Source: Streptomyces sp. TLI_171
GTDB taxonomy: Bacteria > Actinomycetota > Actinomycetes > Streptomycetales > Streptomycetaceae
Direction: 5' to 3'
NCBI RefSeq assembly: GCF_003610255.1
Contig: NZ_RAPS01000001.1
Span: 4,340,001 to 4,404,000, forward strand
DNA length: 64,000 nt
Positions 25,777 through 32,631 of this stretch are shown piece by piece (position 1 is the stretch's first letter; every line of letters begins with the position of its first letter). The position numbers and the translations under genes were made by a program. A model generated the notes under the pieces. That model had not been told where the DNA came from, did no database searches, and was given only the letters and a program-made list of their open reading frames with translations.

Positions 25777-26691
25777 ATGGAGCGCTGGTGGCACTACCTG
25801 ACGCCCGGCCCGGCGCAGCTGCGCACCGGGCTGGCGTGCCTGGGCGTGGGCCTGCAGCGCGGCCGGCTGCCGGTGGTCGGCCCGCGGGTGCTGGACCACT
25901 GGGTGGCGGTGGTGGTCGGCACCGGGTCCGGCTGGTACGCGCTGCCGGGTGGGCGGCGGCTGCCGGTGGCGGCGCCGGCGGTGCTGTGGCTGCGCCCGGG
26001 GGTGCCGCACCATTACGGGCCGGACCCGGGCGGCTGGGCGGAGTCGTTCGTGGACTTCACCGGCACGGGCACCGCCGGGTATGTGGAGCTGGGTCTTCTG
26101 CCGGACGCCGAGGTGGTGCCGCTCGACACCGCGGAGCCGGCCCTGCGGGTGATCGCCCGGATCGCCGCGGTGTGCCGTCGTGGCGGGGCCTCGGCGGGGG
26201 CGCAGGCGTCGGCGGCGGTGCACGAGCTGCTGGTGGAGCTGCACGACCACCGGGCGGACCTGGACCCGGAGGGCGCCCCGGTGCTGGAACTGCTGCGCCG
26301 GGACGCCTGCCTGCCGGTGCCGGTGGCCGAGCACGCCCGGCGGGCCGGGATGACCGTCGAGGAGCTGCGCCGGGCGGTGCGGGCGGCTGGCGGGACCAGT
26401 CCGAAGGAGTACCTGCTGACCGAGCGGCTGAACGAGGCCAAGCACCTGCTGGCGGCGAGCGAGCTGCCGGTGGCGGCGGTGGCCCGCCGGGTCGGCTACC
26501 AGGACCCGGCGTACTTCACCCGGCTCTTCACCCGCCGGGTCGGGGTCGCCCCGACGGTGTTCCGGGAGCGCGAGTTCCGCGGCGAGGCCCTCGCGGACGG
26601 GGCCGCCCCGGACGCCGAGCGGTGGGACGGCGGGCGCCCCGGGGGCGGCCCGGACCGGGGCAGTGCCGGGGCGGGGCGTTCGACCGACTAG
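25777..26691 (+). CDS. AraC family transcriptional regulator
   Basis: A 304-residue regulator with an N-terminal cupin-like sugar-sensing domain ('VLWLRPGVPHHYGPDPGGW', residues about 68-86) and a C-terminal double helix-turn-helix (residues about 185-270: 'AEHARRAGMTVEELRRAV' and 'VARRVGYQDPAYFTRLFTRR' in two pieces). Divergent from the GH35 beta-galactosidase, which it probably activates in the presence of a galactoside. The ATG at 25777 follows GGACGG weakly. Its TAG stop is also part of the -10 element of the next small gene. Confidence 0.92.
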   Translation: MERWWHYLTPGPAQLRTGLACLGVGLQRGRLPVVGPRVLDHWVAVVVGTGSGWYALPGGRRLPVAAPAVLWLRPGVPHHYGPDPGGWAESFVDFTGTGTAGYVELGLLPDAEVVPLDTAEPALRVIARIAAVCRRGGASAGAQASAAVHELLVELHDHRADLDPEGAPVLELLRRDACLPVPVAEHARRAGMTVEELRRAVRAAGGTSPKEYLLTERLNEAKHLLAASELPVAAVARRVGYQDPAYFTRLFTRRVGVAPTVFREREFRGEALADGAAPDAERWDGGRPGGGPDRGSAGAGRSTD

Positions 26692-26700
26692 TCTCGAAGC

Positions 26701-26790
26701 GTGGACCCGAAGACCCGTATGCGGATCGTCACCGGCGCGTTCGTCCTGCTGCTCGCCGTGGTGATCGTCAGCGCCCTCGTGCGGAAGTAG
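26701..26790 (+). CDS. 29-residue single-helix membrane peptide
   Basis: GTG start and 29 residues: MDPKTRMRIV, then a hydrophobic helix TGAFVLLLAVVIVSALV and a final RK. The topology is one membrane helix with a charged N terminus. TAGTCT (26689-26694) lies six bases before the GTG, the same geometry as the other leaderless genes here, which is the main argument that it is real. Small single-helix proteins often bind and regulate larger membrane proteins; no partner can be named. Confidence 0.5.
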   Translation: MDPKTRMRIVTGAFVLLLAVVIVSALVRK

Positions 26791-26810
26791 CCGCCCCGGC
26801 CGCGCGGCGG

Positions 26811-27431
26811 TCAGTCCAGGCCGGCGGGCTGCGGCGGGGTGATCCGCAGGTGGCCGATCATGCCGGGGCTCGCGATGCCGGGAAGCAGGACCCGCCACAG
26901 CGCGGTGAGGCGTTCGGGCAGGTCGGCGCGGTCGGTGTAGACCTGCGACATCACCCGGACGCCGGTGAACGAGCCGATGATGACGTCCGACGTCTCGGTG
27001 ACGTCCAGGCCGGGGAGGGTCTCGCCGTGCGCGGCGGCCTCGGTGAGCAGGGTGCGGACCACGGCCCGGGACTGGTCGTACGGGGTGTCGGTGGGCCGGG
27101 GCAGCGAGGTCTGCTCGACGGCGAGGCGCACGCTCGCCCGGAGCACGGCATCGGTGCGCAGCCGGTCGGCGAAGGCGAAGCCCAGGTCGATGACGGCCTG
27201 GAGCCGGCTGGTGCTCTCGGGGACGGCCAGGCCGTCGTTGTGCGCCTCCAGGACGGCGAGGGCGATCGCCTCCTTGGACGCGAAGTGGTGGTAGAGCGCG
27301 CCCCTGGTCAGCCCGGTGCGGGCGAGGATCTCGTTGGTGCCCGCGGCGTCGTAGCCGCGCAGGTCGAAGACCTCGGCGGCGGCCTCCAGGATGGCTCTGC
27401 GCGAGCGGATGCCACGTTCCTGCTTCGTCAT
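26811..27431 (-). CDS. Gamma-butyrolactone receptor-like TetR regulator (ScbR/ArpA family)
   Basis: A 206-residue TetR-fold protein. The N-terminal helix-turn-helix ('TNEILARTGLTRGALYHHF', residues 32-50) and the C-terminal core ('VRLAVEQ', 'SDVIIGSFTGVRVMSQVYTD' in two pieces, 'VLLPGIASPGMIGHLRI') follow ScbR/ArpA closely. In true butyrolactone receptors a conserved Trp lines the ligand pocket just before the helix ending in 'NGELLP'; here the aligned position is Ser121 ('YDQSRAVV'), so it may be a pseudo-receptor with a different ligand. GGAGG precedes the ATG at 27431. It faces away from an aldo/keto reductase, and two palindromes resembling autoregulatory elements lie in between. Confidence 0.87.
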   Translation of the reverse strand: MTKQERGIRSRRAILEAAAEVFDLRGYDAAGTNEILARTGLTRGALYHHFASKEAIALAVLEAHNDGLAVPESTSRLQAVIDLGFAFADRLRTDAVLRASVRLAVEQTSLPRPTDTPYDQSRAVVRTLLTEAAAHGETLPGLDVTETSDVIIGSFTGVRVMSQVYTDRADLPERLTALWRVLLPGIASPGMIGHLRITPPQPAGLD

Positions 27432-27470
27432 CTCCGACCTCCTGGTACACGGTTCGGACACCGGGGAAAG

Positions 27471-27488
27471 ATGCCGACCTGTCTGCAT
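27471..27488. promoter_or_regulatory. Imperfect palindrome upstream of the ScbR-like gene
   Basis: ATGCCGA (27471-27477) and TCTGCAT (27482-27488) form an inverted repeat with one mismatch. It shares the ACCTGTC-like core with the stronger site at 27563 and may be a second regulator site near its own promoter. Confidence 0.35.
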
Positions 27489-27562
27489 CCTAGTGCCGTA
27501 CACGGAGGGTTGACCCATTGCTGACGCACCGTCGGGACGGCTGGGGCGGATTGCACTTGATT

Positions 27563-27584
27563 TACCAGACAGGCATGTCGGTAT
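27563..27584. promoter_or_regulatory. ARE-like operator before the aldo/keto reductase
   Basis: TACCAGACA (27563-27571), GGCA, TGTCGGTAT (27576-27584): a 22-bp near-perfect palindrome in an AT-richer patch. Length, position and ACCgACA-type half-sites resemble autoregulatory elements bound by butyrolactone receptors, so the divergent ScbR-like protein is the obvious candidate. Confidence 0.5.
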
Positions 27585-27646
27585 GGTGTCCGTCCGGCGC
27601 AGGCCCGAACGGCGGGCCCGCACCGCACGAAGGGGGGCGGAAACCC

Positions 27647-28639
27647 ATGGAGTACACCCGGCTCGGCAGCAGCGGCCTGACGGTGTCCCGGCTGGTGCTC
27701 GGCACCATGAACTTCGGTACCGAGGCCTCCGAGCAGGACAGCCACGCCATCATGGCCCGGGCCCACGAGCACGGCGTCAACTTCTTCGACACCGCGAACG
27801 TCTACGGCACCCGCCCGGGCGAGACCTCCACCGAGGAGATCATCGGCCGCTGGTTCGCGGGCGGCGCCGGCCGCCGCGAACGGACCGTGCTGGCCACCAA
27901 GGTCTACCTCCCGACCGGCGCCCGGCCGAACGAGGGCGGGCTGAGCGCCCGGCACATCCGGCGGGCCTGCGAGGACTCGCTGCGCCGGCTCGGCACCGAC
28001 CACATCGACCTCTACCAGATGCACCACATCGACCGGTGCGCCCCGTGGGAGGAGGTCTGGGAGGCGTTCCAGGTGCTGCGCCAGCAGGGCAAGGTGCTGT
28101 ACTTCGGCTCCTCCAACTTCGCCGGCTGGCACCTGGCGCAGGCTCAGGAGGCGGCCCGCGAACGGCACTTCCTCGGCCTGGTCGCCGAGCAGTCCCGGTA
28201 CAACCTGATGACCCGCTGGGCGGAGCTGGAGGTGCTGCCCGCCGCCCGGCACTACGGCATCGGCGTCATCCCGTGGGGCCCGCTGAACAGCGGCCTGCTG
28301 GCCGGCGTGCTGCGCAAGCGCGCCGAGGGCACCGCCGCCCGCGGCGGCAGCGGCCGCTCGGCGGCCGCGCTGGCCGAGCACCGGGACGCCCTGGCCGCCT
28401 ACGAGGAGCTCTGCGCCGGGGCCGGCGCCGACCCGGCGCACGTCGGGCTGGCCTGGCTGCTGGCGCAGCAGGGCGTGACCGGCCCGATCATCGGCCCGCG
28501 CACGGTGGCCCAGCTGGACGGCTCGCTGCCCGCCCTCGACCTGCGCCTCGACGAGGCCCTGCTGGCCGAGCTGGACCGGCTGTTCCCGCCGCCGGGCCCG
28601 AACGGCGGCGGCCCCGCGCCGGAGGCCTACGCCTGGTGA
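27647..28639 (+). CDS. Aldo/keto reductase
   Basis: A 330-residue NAD(P)H-dependent oxidoreductase with the (beta/alpha)8 fold. The catalytic tetrad is visible as Asp and Tyr in 'FFDTANVYG', Lys in 'ATKVYLP' and His in 'QMHHID'; cofactor site 'GVIPWGPLNSGLL' and 'GPRTVAQL'. Substrate unknown, but control by a ScbR-like regulator suggests secondary metabolism or signal-molecule conversion. ATG at 27647; a weak AAGGGGGGCGG site is upstream. Confidence 0.93.
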   Translation: MEYTRLGSSGLTVSRLVLGTMNFGTEASEQDSHAIMARAHEHGVNFFDTANVYGTRPGETSTEEIIGRWFAGGAGRRERTVLATKVYLPTGARPNEGGLSARHIRRACEDSLRRLGTDHIDLYQMHHIDRCAPWEEVWEAFQVLRQQGKVLYFGSSNFAGWHLAQAQEAARERHFLGLVAEQSRYNLMTRWAELEVLPAARHYGIGVIPWGPLNSGLLAGVLRKRAEGTAARGGSGRSAAALAEHRDALAAYEELCAGAGADPAHVGLAWLLAQQGVTGPIIGPRTVAQLDGSLPALDLRLDEALLAELDRLFPPPGPNGGGPAPEAYAW

Positions 28640-28751
28640 CCGGGAGGGCCCGACGCGCCGTCAGGCCTGCTCGGGTCCGGCCGACTCCACCGGGGCCCGG
28701 CTGTTCAGCACCGGCTGCCCGCGCAGCCCGGCCAACTCGGCCCGGACGCGC

Positions 28752-28784
28752 AGCGGGCCCCGGTCGGATCGACCGGGGCCCGCT
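28752..28784. terminator. Bidirectional hairpin between aldo/keto reductase and serC
   Basis: A perfect 14-bp stem (28752-28765 and 28771-28784) with a 5-nt loop in the gap between two convergent genes. Confidence 0.75.
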
Positions 28785-28796
28785 GGTGACGAAGCG

Positions 28797-29921
28797 TCAG
28801 CCGTTCAGGTGCTCGACCACGTAGTCGATGGCGCCGGTGAGCTTCTCGACGTCCGCCGGGTCGACCGCCGGGAACATCGCGATGCGCAGCTGGTTGCGGC
28901 CCAGCTTGCGGTACGGCTCGGTGTCCACGATGCCGTTGGCACGCAGTGCCTTGGCGACCGCGGCGGCGTCGACCGAGTCGTCGAAGTCGATGGTGCCGAC
29001 GACCTGCGAGCGCTCCTCGGGCACGGCCACGAAGGGCTGCGCGTAGGAGGACTTCTCGGCCCAGGAGTACAGGATCGAGGAGGACTCCGCGGTGCGGGCC
29101 ACCGCCCAGTCGAGGCCGCCCTGGCCGTTCAGCCACTCCAGCTGGTCGGCCAGCAGGAAGAGGGTGGAGATCGACGGGGTGTTGTACGTCTGGTCCTTCG
29201 AGGAGTTGTCGATCGCGGTCGGCAGGTCGAAGAACGGCGGGATGTACCGGCCGGAGCCGGCGATCTCCGCGGCGCGCTCCAGCGCGGCCGGCGAGAAGGT
29301 GGCCAGCCAGAGGCCGCCCTCGGAGGCGAAGGACTTCTGCGGGGCGAAGTAGTAGACGTCCGTCTCGCGGATGTCGACCGGCAGGCCGCCCGCGCCGGAG
29401 GTGGCGTCCACCAGCACCAGCGAGCCGGCGTCCGCGCCCTCGGGGCGGCGGATCGGCATCGCCACACCGGTGGAGGTCTCGTTGTGGGTGAGCGCGTAGA
29501 CGTCCACCCCGGCCTCGGCGACCGGCAGCGGGTGGGTGCCCGGCTCGGTCTTGACCACCGTCGGCTCGGCCAGCCACGGGGCGGCCTTCACGGAGGAGGC
29601 GAACTTGGAGGAGAACTCACCGAAGTTCAGGTGCTGCGACTTCTCGCGCACCAGGCCGAACGCGGCGATGTCCCAGAACGCGGTGGAGCCGCCGTTGCCG
29701 AGCACGACCTCGTAGCCCTCCGGCAGCGAGAACAGCTCGGCGACGCCCTGGCGGACGCGCTTCACGATGTTCTTGACCGGGGCCTGGCGGTGGGAGGTGC
29801 CCAGCAGGGAGGTTCCGGTGGCGGCGAGGGCACTCAGGGCCTCGGGGCGCACCTTGGAGGGGCCGCAGCCGAAGCGGCCGTCGTTGGGCAGATTGTCGGC
29901 GGGGATCTGAATCTGAGCCAC
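28797..29921 (-). CDS. serC: Phosphoserine aminotransferase
   Basis: PLP-dependent class V aminotransferase of 374 residues that converts 3-phosphohydroxypyruvate and glutamate to phosphoserine in serine synthesis; it can also serve pyridoxal phosphate synthesis in some bacteria. 'FGCGPSKVRPEAL' at the N terminus, 'GNGGSTAFWD', 'DATSGAGG' and PLP lysine K196 in 'APQKSFAS' identify the actinobacterial SerC type. The GTG at 29921 follows TAGGCT by six bases, a leaderless start. The pdxH gene for pyridoxal phosphate lies 1.6 kb away. Confidence 0.96.
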   Translation of the reverse strand: MAQIQIPADNLPNDGRFGCGPSKVRPEALSALAATGTSLLGTSHRQAPVKNIVKRVRQGVAELFSLPEGYEVVLGNGGSTAFWDIAAFGLVREKSQHLNFGEFSSKFASSVKAAPWLAEPTVVKTEPGTHPLPVAEAGVDVYALTHNETSTGVAMPIRRPEGADAGSLVLVDATSGAGGLPVDIRETDVYYFAPQKSFASEGGLWLATFSPAALERAAEIAGSGRYIPPFFDLPTAIDNSSKDQTYNTPSISTLFLLADQLEWLNGQGGLDWAVARTAESSSILYSWAEKSSYAQPFVAVPEERSQVVGTIDFDDSVDAAAVAKALRANGIVDTEPYRKLGRNQLRIAMFPAVDPADVEKLTGAIDYVVEHLNG

Positions 29922-30005
29922 GTCCGCAGCCTATCGCCCCGGATTGCGCGGAGGTTACGCCCGTCCGGCCGCTGAGACGTGATCTTTGCGGCACCGGACA
30001 GGGCT

Positions 30006-30055
30006 CACCGGGGCGCGCGGCCCTCCGGCTCGGGAGGGGTCCGCGCGCCCCGGTG
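30006..30055 (-). terminator. Hairpin terminator after the citrate synthase gene
   Basis: CACCGGGGCGCGCGG (30006-30020) pairs with 30041-30055, and the inner bases CCCTCC/GGGAGG also pair. It separates the citrate synthase gene from serC on the minus strand. Confidence 0.7.
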
Positions 30056-30089
30056 GCGGCAGCCGGTCAGGCTTTCACCTGAACGAGTG

Positions 30090-31190
30090 TCAGCCGGCGA
30101 TCTGGTCCCAGCCGTCGATCTCCTGCGGCTTGCGGACGCCCGGGCCGATGTAGCGGGCGGCCGGGCGGACCAGGCGGCCGGTGCGCTTCTGCTCCAGGAT
30201 GTGCGCGGACCAGCCGGCGGTGCGGGCGCAGGTGAACATCGAGGTGAACATGTGCGCCGGGACCTCGGCGAAGTCCAGCATGATGGCGGCCCAGAACTCG
30301 ACGTTGGTGGCCAGCACGCGGTCGGGGCGGCGGTTGTGCAGCTCCTCCAGGGCGGCCTTCTCCAGCGCCTCGGCGATCTCGTAGCGCGGCGCGCCGAGTT
30401 CCTTGGCGGTGCGGCGCAGCACGCGGGCGCGCGGGTCCTCGGCGCGGTAGACGCGGTGGCCGAAGCCCATCAGGCGCTCGCCCTTGTCCAGCGCCTTCTT
30501 CACGTAGCCGGCCGCGTCGCCGGTGCGCTCGATCTCCTCGATCATGCCGAGCACCCGGGACGGCGCACCGCCGTGCAGCGGGCCGGACATCGCGCCGACC
30601 GCGCCGGACAGCGCCGCGGCGACGTCGGCGCCGGTGGAGGCGATGACGCGGGCGGTGAAGGTGGAGGCGTTCATGCCGTGCTCGGCGGCCGAGGTCCAGT
30701 ACGCGTCGACGGCCTTGACGTGCTTCGGGTCCGGCTCGCCGCGCCAGCGGATCATGAACCGCTCGACGATGGTCTCGGCCTTGTCGATCTCGCTCTGCGG
30801 GACCATCGGCAGGCCCTGGCCGCGGGCCGACTGGGCCACGTACGACAGCGCCATCACGGCGGCCCGGGCGAGGTCGTCGCGGGCCTGCTCGGCGGAGATG
30901 TCCAGCAGCGGCTTGAGGCCCCAGACCGGGGCGAGCATGGCGAGGGCGGACTGCACGTCGACCCGGATGTCGCCGGAGTGGACCGGGATCGGGAACGGCT
31001 CGGCGGCCGGCAGGCCGGGGGCGAACTTGCCGTCCACCAGCAGGCCCCAGACGTGGCCGAAGGAGACCTGGCCGACCAGGTCCTCGATGTCCACCCCGCG
31101 GTAGCGCAGCGCCCCGCCCTCGCGGTCGGGCTCGGCGATCTCGCTCTCGAAGGCGACTACACCCTCAAGGCCGGGTACGAAATCCGACAT
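30090..31190 (-). CDS. Citrate synthase paralogue (citrate synthase 2 type)
   Basis: A 366-residue citrate synthase fold enzyme that would condense oxaloacetate with acetyl-CoA (or another acyl-CoA). Catalytic histidines are H206 in 'SGPLHGGAPSRV' and H245 in 'MGFGHRVYRAEDPRA'. At the position of the third catalytic residue, usually Asp in N-V-D-F, this protein has Glu298 ('TNVEFWAA'). The length fits the short Gram-positive type rather than the 430-residue main enzyme. It is divergent from pdxH. A role as 2-methylcitrate synthase or as a developmentally used isoform is possible. Confidence 0.9.
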   Translation of the reverse strand: MSDFVPGLEGVVAFESEIAEPDREGGALRYRGVDIEDLVGQVSFGHVWGLLVDGKFAPGLPAAEPFPIPVHSGDIRVDVQSALAMLAPVWGLKPLLDISAEQARDDLARAAVMALSYVAQSARGQGLPMVPQSEIDKAETIVERFMIRWRGEPDPKHVKAVDAYWTSAAEHGMNASTFTARVIASTGADVAAALSGAVGAMSGPLHGGAPSRVLGMIEEIERTGDAAGYVKKALDKGERLMGFGHRVYRAEDPRARVLRRTAKELGAPRYEIAEALEKAALEELHNRRPDRVLATNVEFWAAIMLDFAEVPAHMFTSMFTCARTAGWSAHILEQKRTGRLVRPAARYIGPGVRKPQEIDGWDQIAG

Positions 31191-31511
31191 CAGAACGGCT
31201 CCTTCAATGATCCGACACGGGCAGGCCGCCATGGTGGGGTGGCATGCCGGTGGCCGATGGTGGTTGGCACTCGGTGTCAGAGTGTCAGGCACGGAGTGCA
31301 TTGCGCCATACACCACGACGGTGATGTTTCCCCCACGGGCCGCTCGAACCCCTGTCGTCTCCGGCGTCCTCGGCGGATTTTCCGGGGCACCCCGGTCGAG
31401 ACCGGACGATTCCCCGTGCAGTGGGTCGTGAAGCGTGGCGAGCCACCATATCCCCAGGTGTTTGCGCGGACGTAGCGGCACTCGGCGCTTGTCGTACGGG
31501 ATGATGTTGGG
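31191..31511. other. Divergent promoter region citrate synthase/pdxH
   Basis: A 321-bp gap without a gene. It holds a repeated GTGTCAG at 31275-31290 and, next to pdxH, a GATGAT element (31500-31505) six bases before the GTG. No riboswitch or recognised operator was found. Confidence 0.35.
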
Positions 31512-32210
31512 GTGCCTACCGCGGAACGCCACCCGAGCGCCCTGTCCACGCCCGCCGAGGAACGGCCGGGGCCGGACCTGACCGTGATGCGCCGGCATTA
31601 CCAGCACGCGGGCCTTGCCGAGGGCGAGCTCGCCGGCGACCCCTTCCAGCAGTTCACCCGCTGGTTCCACGAGGCGGGCGAGGCCGGGGTGACCGAGCCC
31701 AACGCGATGGTGCTCTCCACCGCCGACGCCGAGGGCCTGCCGTCCTCCCGCACCGTGCTGCTGAAGGGCTACGACCCGCGCGGCTTCGTGTTCTACACCA
31801 ACTACGGCTCCCGCAAGGGCACCGACCTGGCCGCCAACCCGAACGCCTCGCTGCTCTTCCCGTGGATCGCGCTGGCCCGCCAGGTGGTGATCGCCGGCCG
31901 GGTGGAGAAGGTCGGCCGGGACGAGACCGCCGCCTACTTCCGCACCCGCCCGCACGGCTCCCAGCTCGGCGCCTGGGCCAGCGAGCAGTCCAGCCCGGTG
32001 GCCGACCGCGGCGTGCTGGAGCAGCGCTACGCCGACCTCGCGGCCCGCTACCCGGAGGGCGAGGGCGTCCCCGTCCCGCCGTTCTGGGGCGGCTACCGGG
32101 TGGTCCCGCGCACCGTCGAGTTCTGGCAGGGCCGGGAGAACCGGCTGCACGACCGCCTGCGCTACGTGGCCGACGGCGAGGGCTGGCGGGTCGAACGGCT
32201 CTGTCCCTGA
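31512..32210 (+). CDS. pdxH: Pyridoxamine 5'-phosphate oxidase
   Basis: FMN-dependent enzyme that oxidises pyridoxine or pyridoxamine phosphate to pyridoxal phosphate. The 232-residue protein has the complete family pattern: 'PNAMVLSTADAEGLPSSRTVLLKGYD' in pieces for FMN, 'FYTNYGSRKG', 'RVEKV', 'SQLGAWASEQSSPV', 'PPFWGGYRV' and the C-terminal 'RLHDRLRY' and 'WRVERLCP'. GTG start at 31512. Supplies the cofactor for SerC and other PLP enzymes. Confidence 0.95.
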   Translation: MPTAERHPSALSTPAEERPGPDLTVMRRHYQHAGLAEGELAGDPFQQFTRWFHEAGEAGVTEPNAMVLSTADAEGLPSSRTVLLKGYDPRGFVFYTNYGSRKGTDLAANPNASLLFPWIALARQVVIAGRVEKVGRDETAAYFRTRPHGSQLGAWASEQSSPVADRGVLEQRYADLAARYPEGEGVPVPPFWGGYRVVPRTVEFWQGRENRLHDRLRYVADGEGWRVERLCP

Positions 32211-32377
32211 CGTTTCGGCGGCAGCCGGTGATCAACTCTGACGGATCGTCAACTGCCCTTGGTCGGGGGAGAGTCAAGTTTCCCCGGATGGCTCAACAAG
32301 AGGGGTTTGGAACGCGCTGGAGCGGGCAGCGGCGAGATAAGCTGCGGCCGGGTGAATTCTCGGCACAGGACGCCGAG

Positions 32378-32398
32378 GCCTGTCTCGCGCCGACAGGC
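32378..32398 (+). promoter_or_regulatory. Hairpin in the fxsA leader
   Basis: GCCTGTC (32378-32384), seven-base loop, GACAGGC (32392-32398), 16 nt before the fxsA ATG. It would fold in the mRNA just upstream of the ribosome site and could adjust expression of the precursor peptide. The 204-bp region 32211-32414 also has the small palindrome TGACGGATCGTCA (32239-32251). Confidence 0.4.
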
Positions 32399-32414
32399 GC
32401 AGAAACGAGTCATC

Positions 32415-32585
32415 ATGGTCGCCGCCACCAAGCCCGCCGACAGCGCGCGCGCCGAGGAGTCCGCTCCTTCGCTGGCTGCTCTGGCCTCCCTCGGCGTGGA
32501 CGAGCTCACCGCCGAGCTGTACCGAGCCCTCCCGGGCGGCGACACCGGCCAGGTGGCCGTGGCGGCGTTCAACTCCTCCATCTGA
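32415..32585 (+). CDS. fxsA: FxSxx-COOH precursor peptide
   Basis: A 56-residue peptide whose last five residues are F-N-S-S-I, exactly the FxSxx-COOH C-terminal motif that defines these radical-SAM-linked precursors. The middle ('ASLGVDELTAELYRALPGG') looks like a helical leader recognised by the maturase; the core is likely the last 10 or so residues ('VAVAAFNSSI'). In this maturase family the modification is a carbon-carbon or strained ring link (cyclophane) at the aromatic residue of an aromatic-x-x tripeptide, here probably Phe52 with Ser54; that is inference. The frame is open upstream but the ATG at 32415 gives the family-typical length. fxsB follows after 46 bp. Confidence 0.9.
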   Translation: MVAATKPADSARAEESAPSLAALASLGVDELTAELYRALPGGDTGQVAVAAFNSSI

Positions 32586-32631
32586 TCGGTCGACCGAGCG
32601 CAACCGACGCGACGTCCGACCCCCGATCCCG

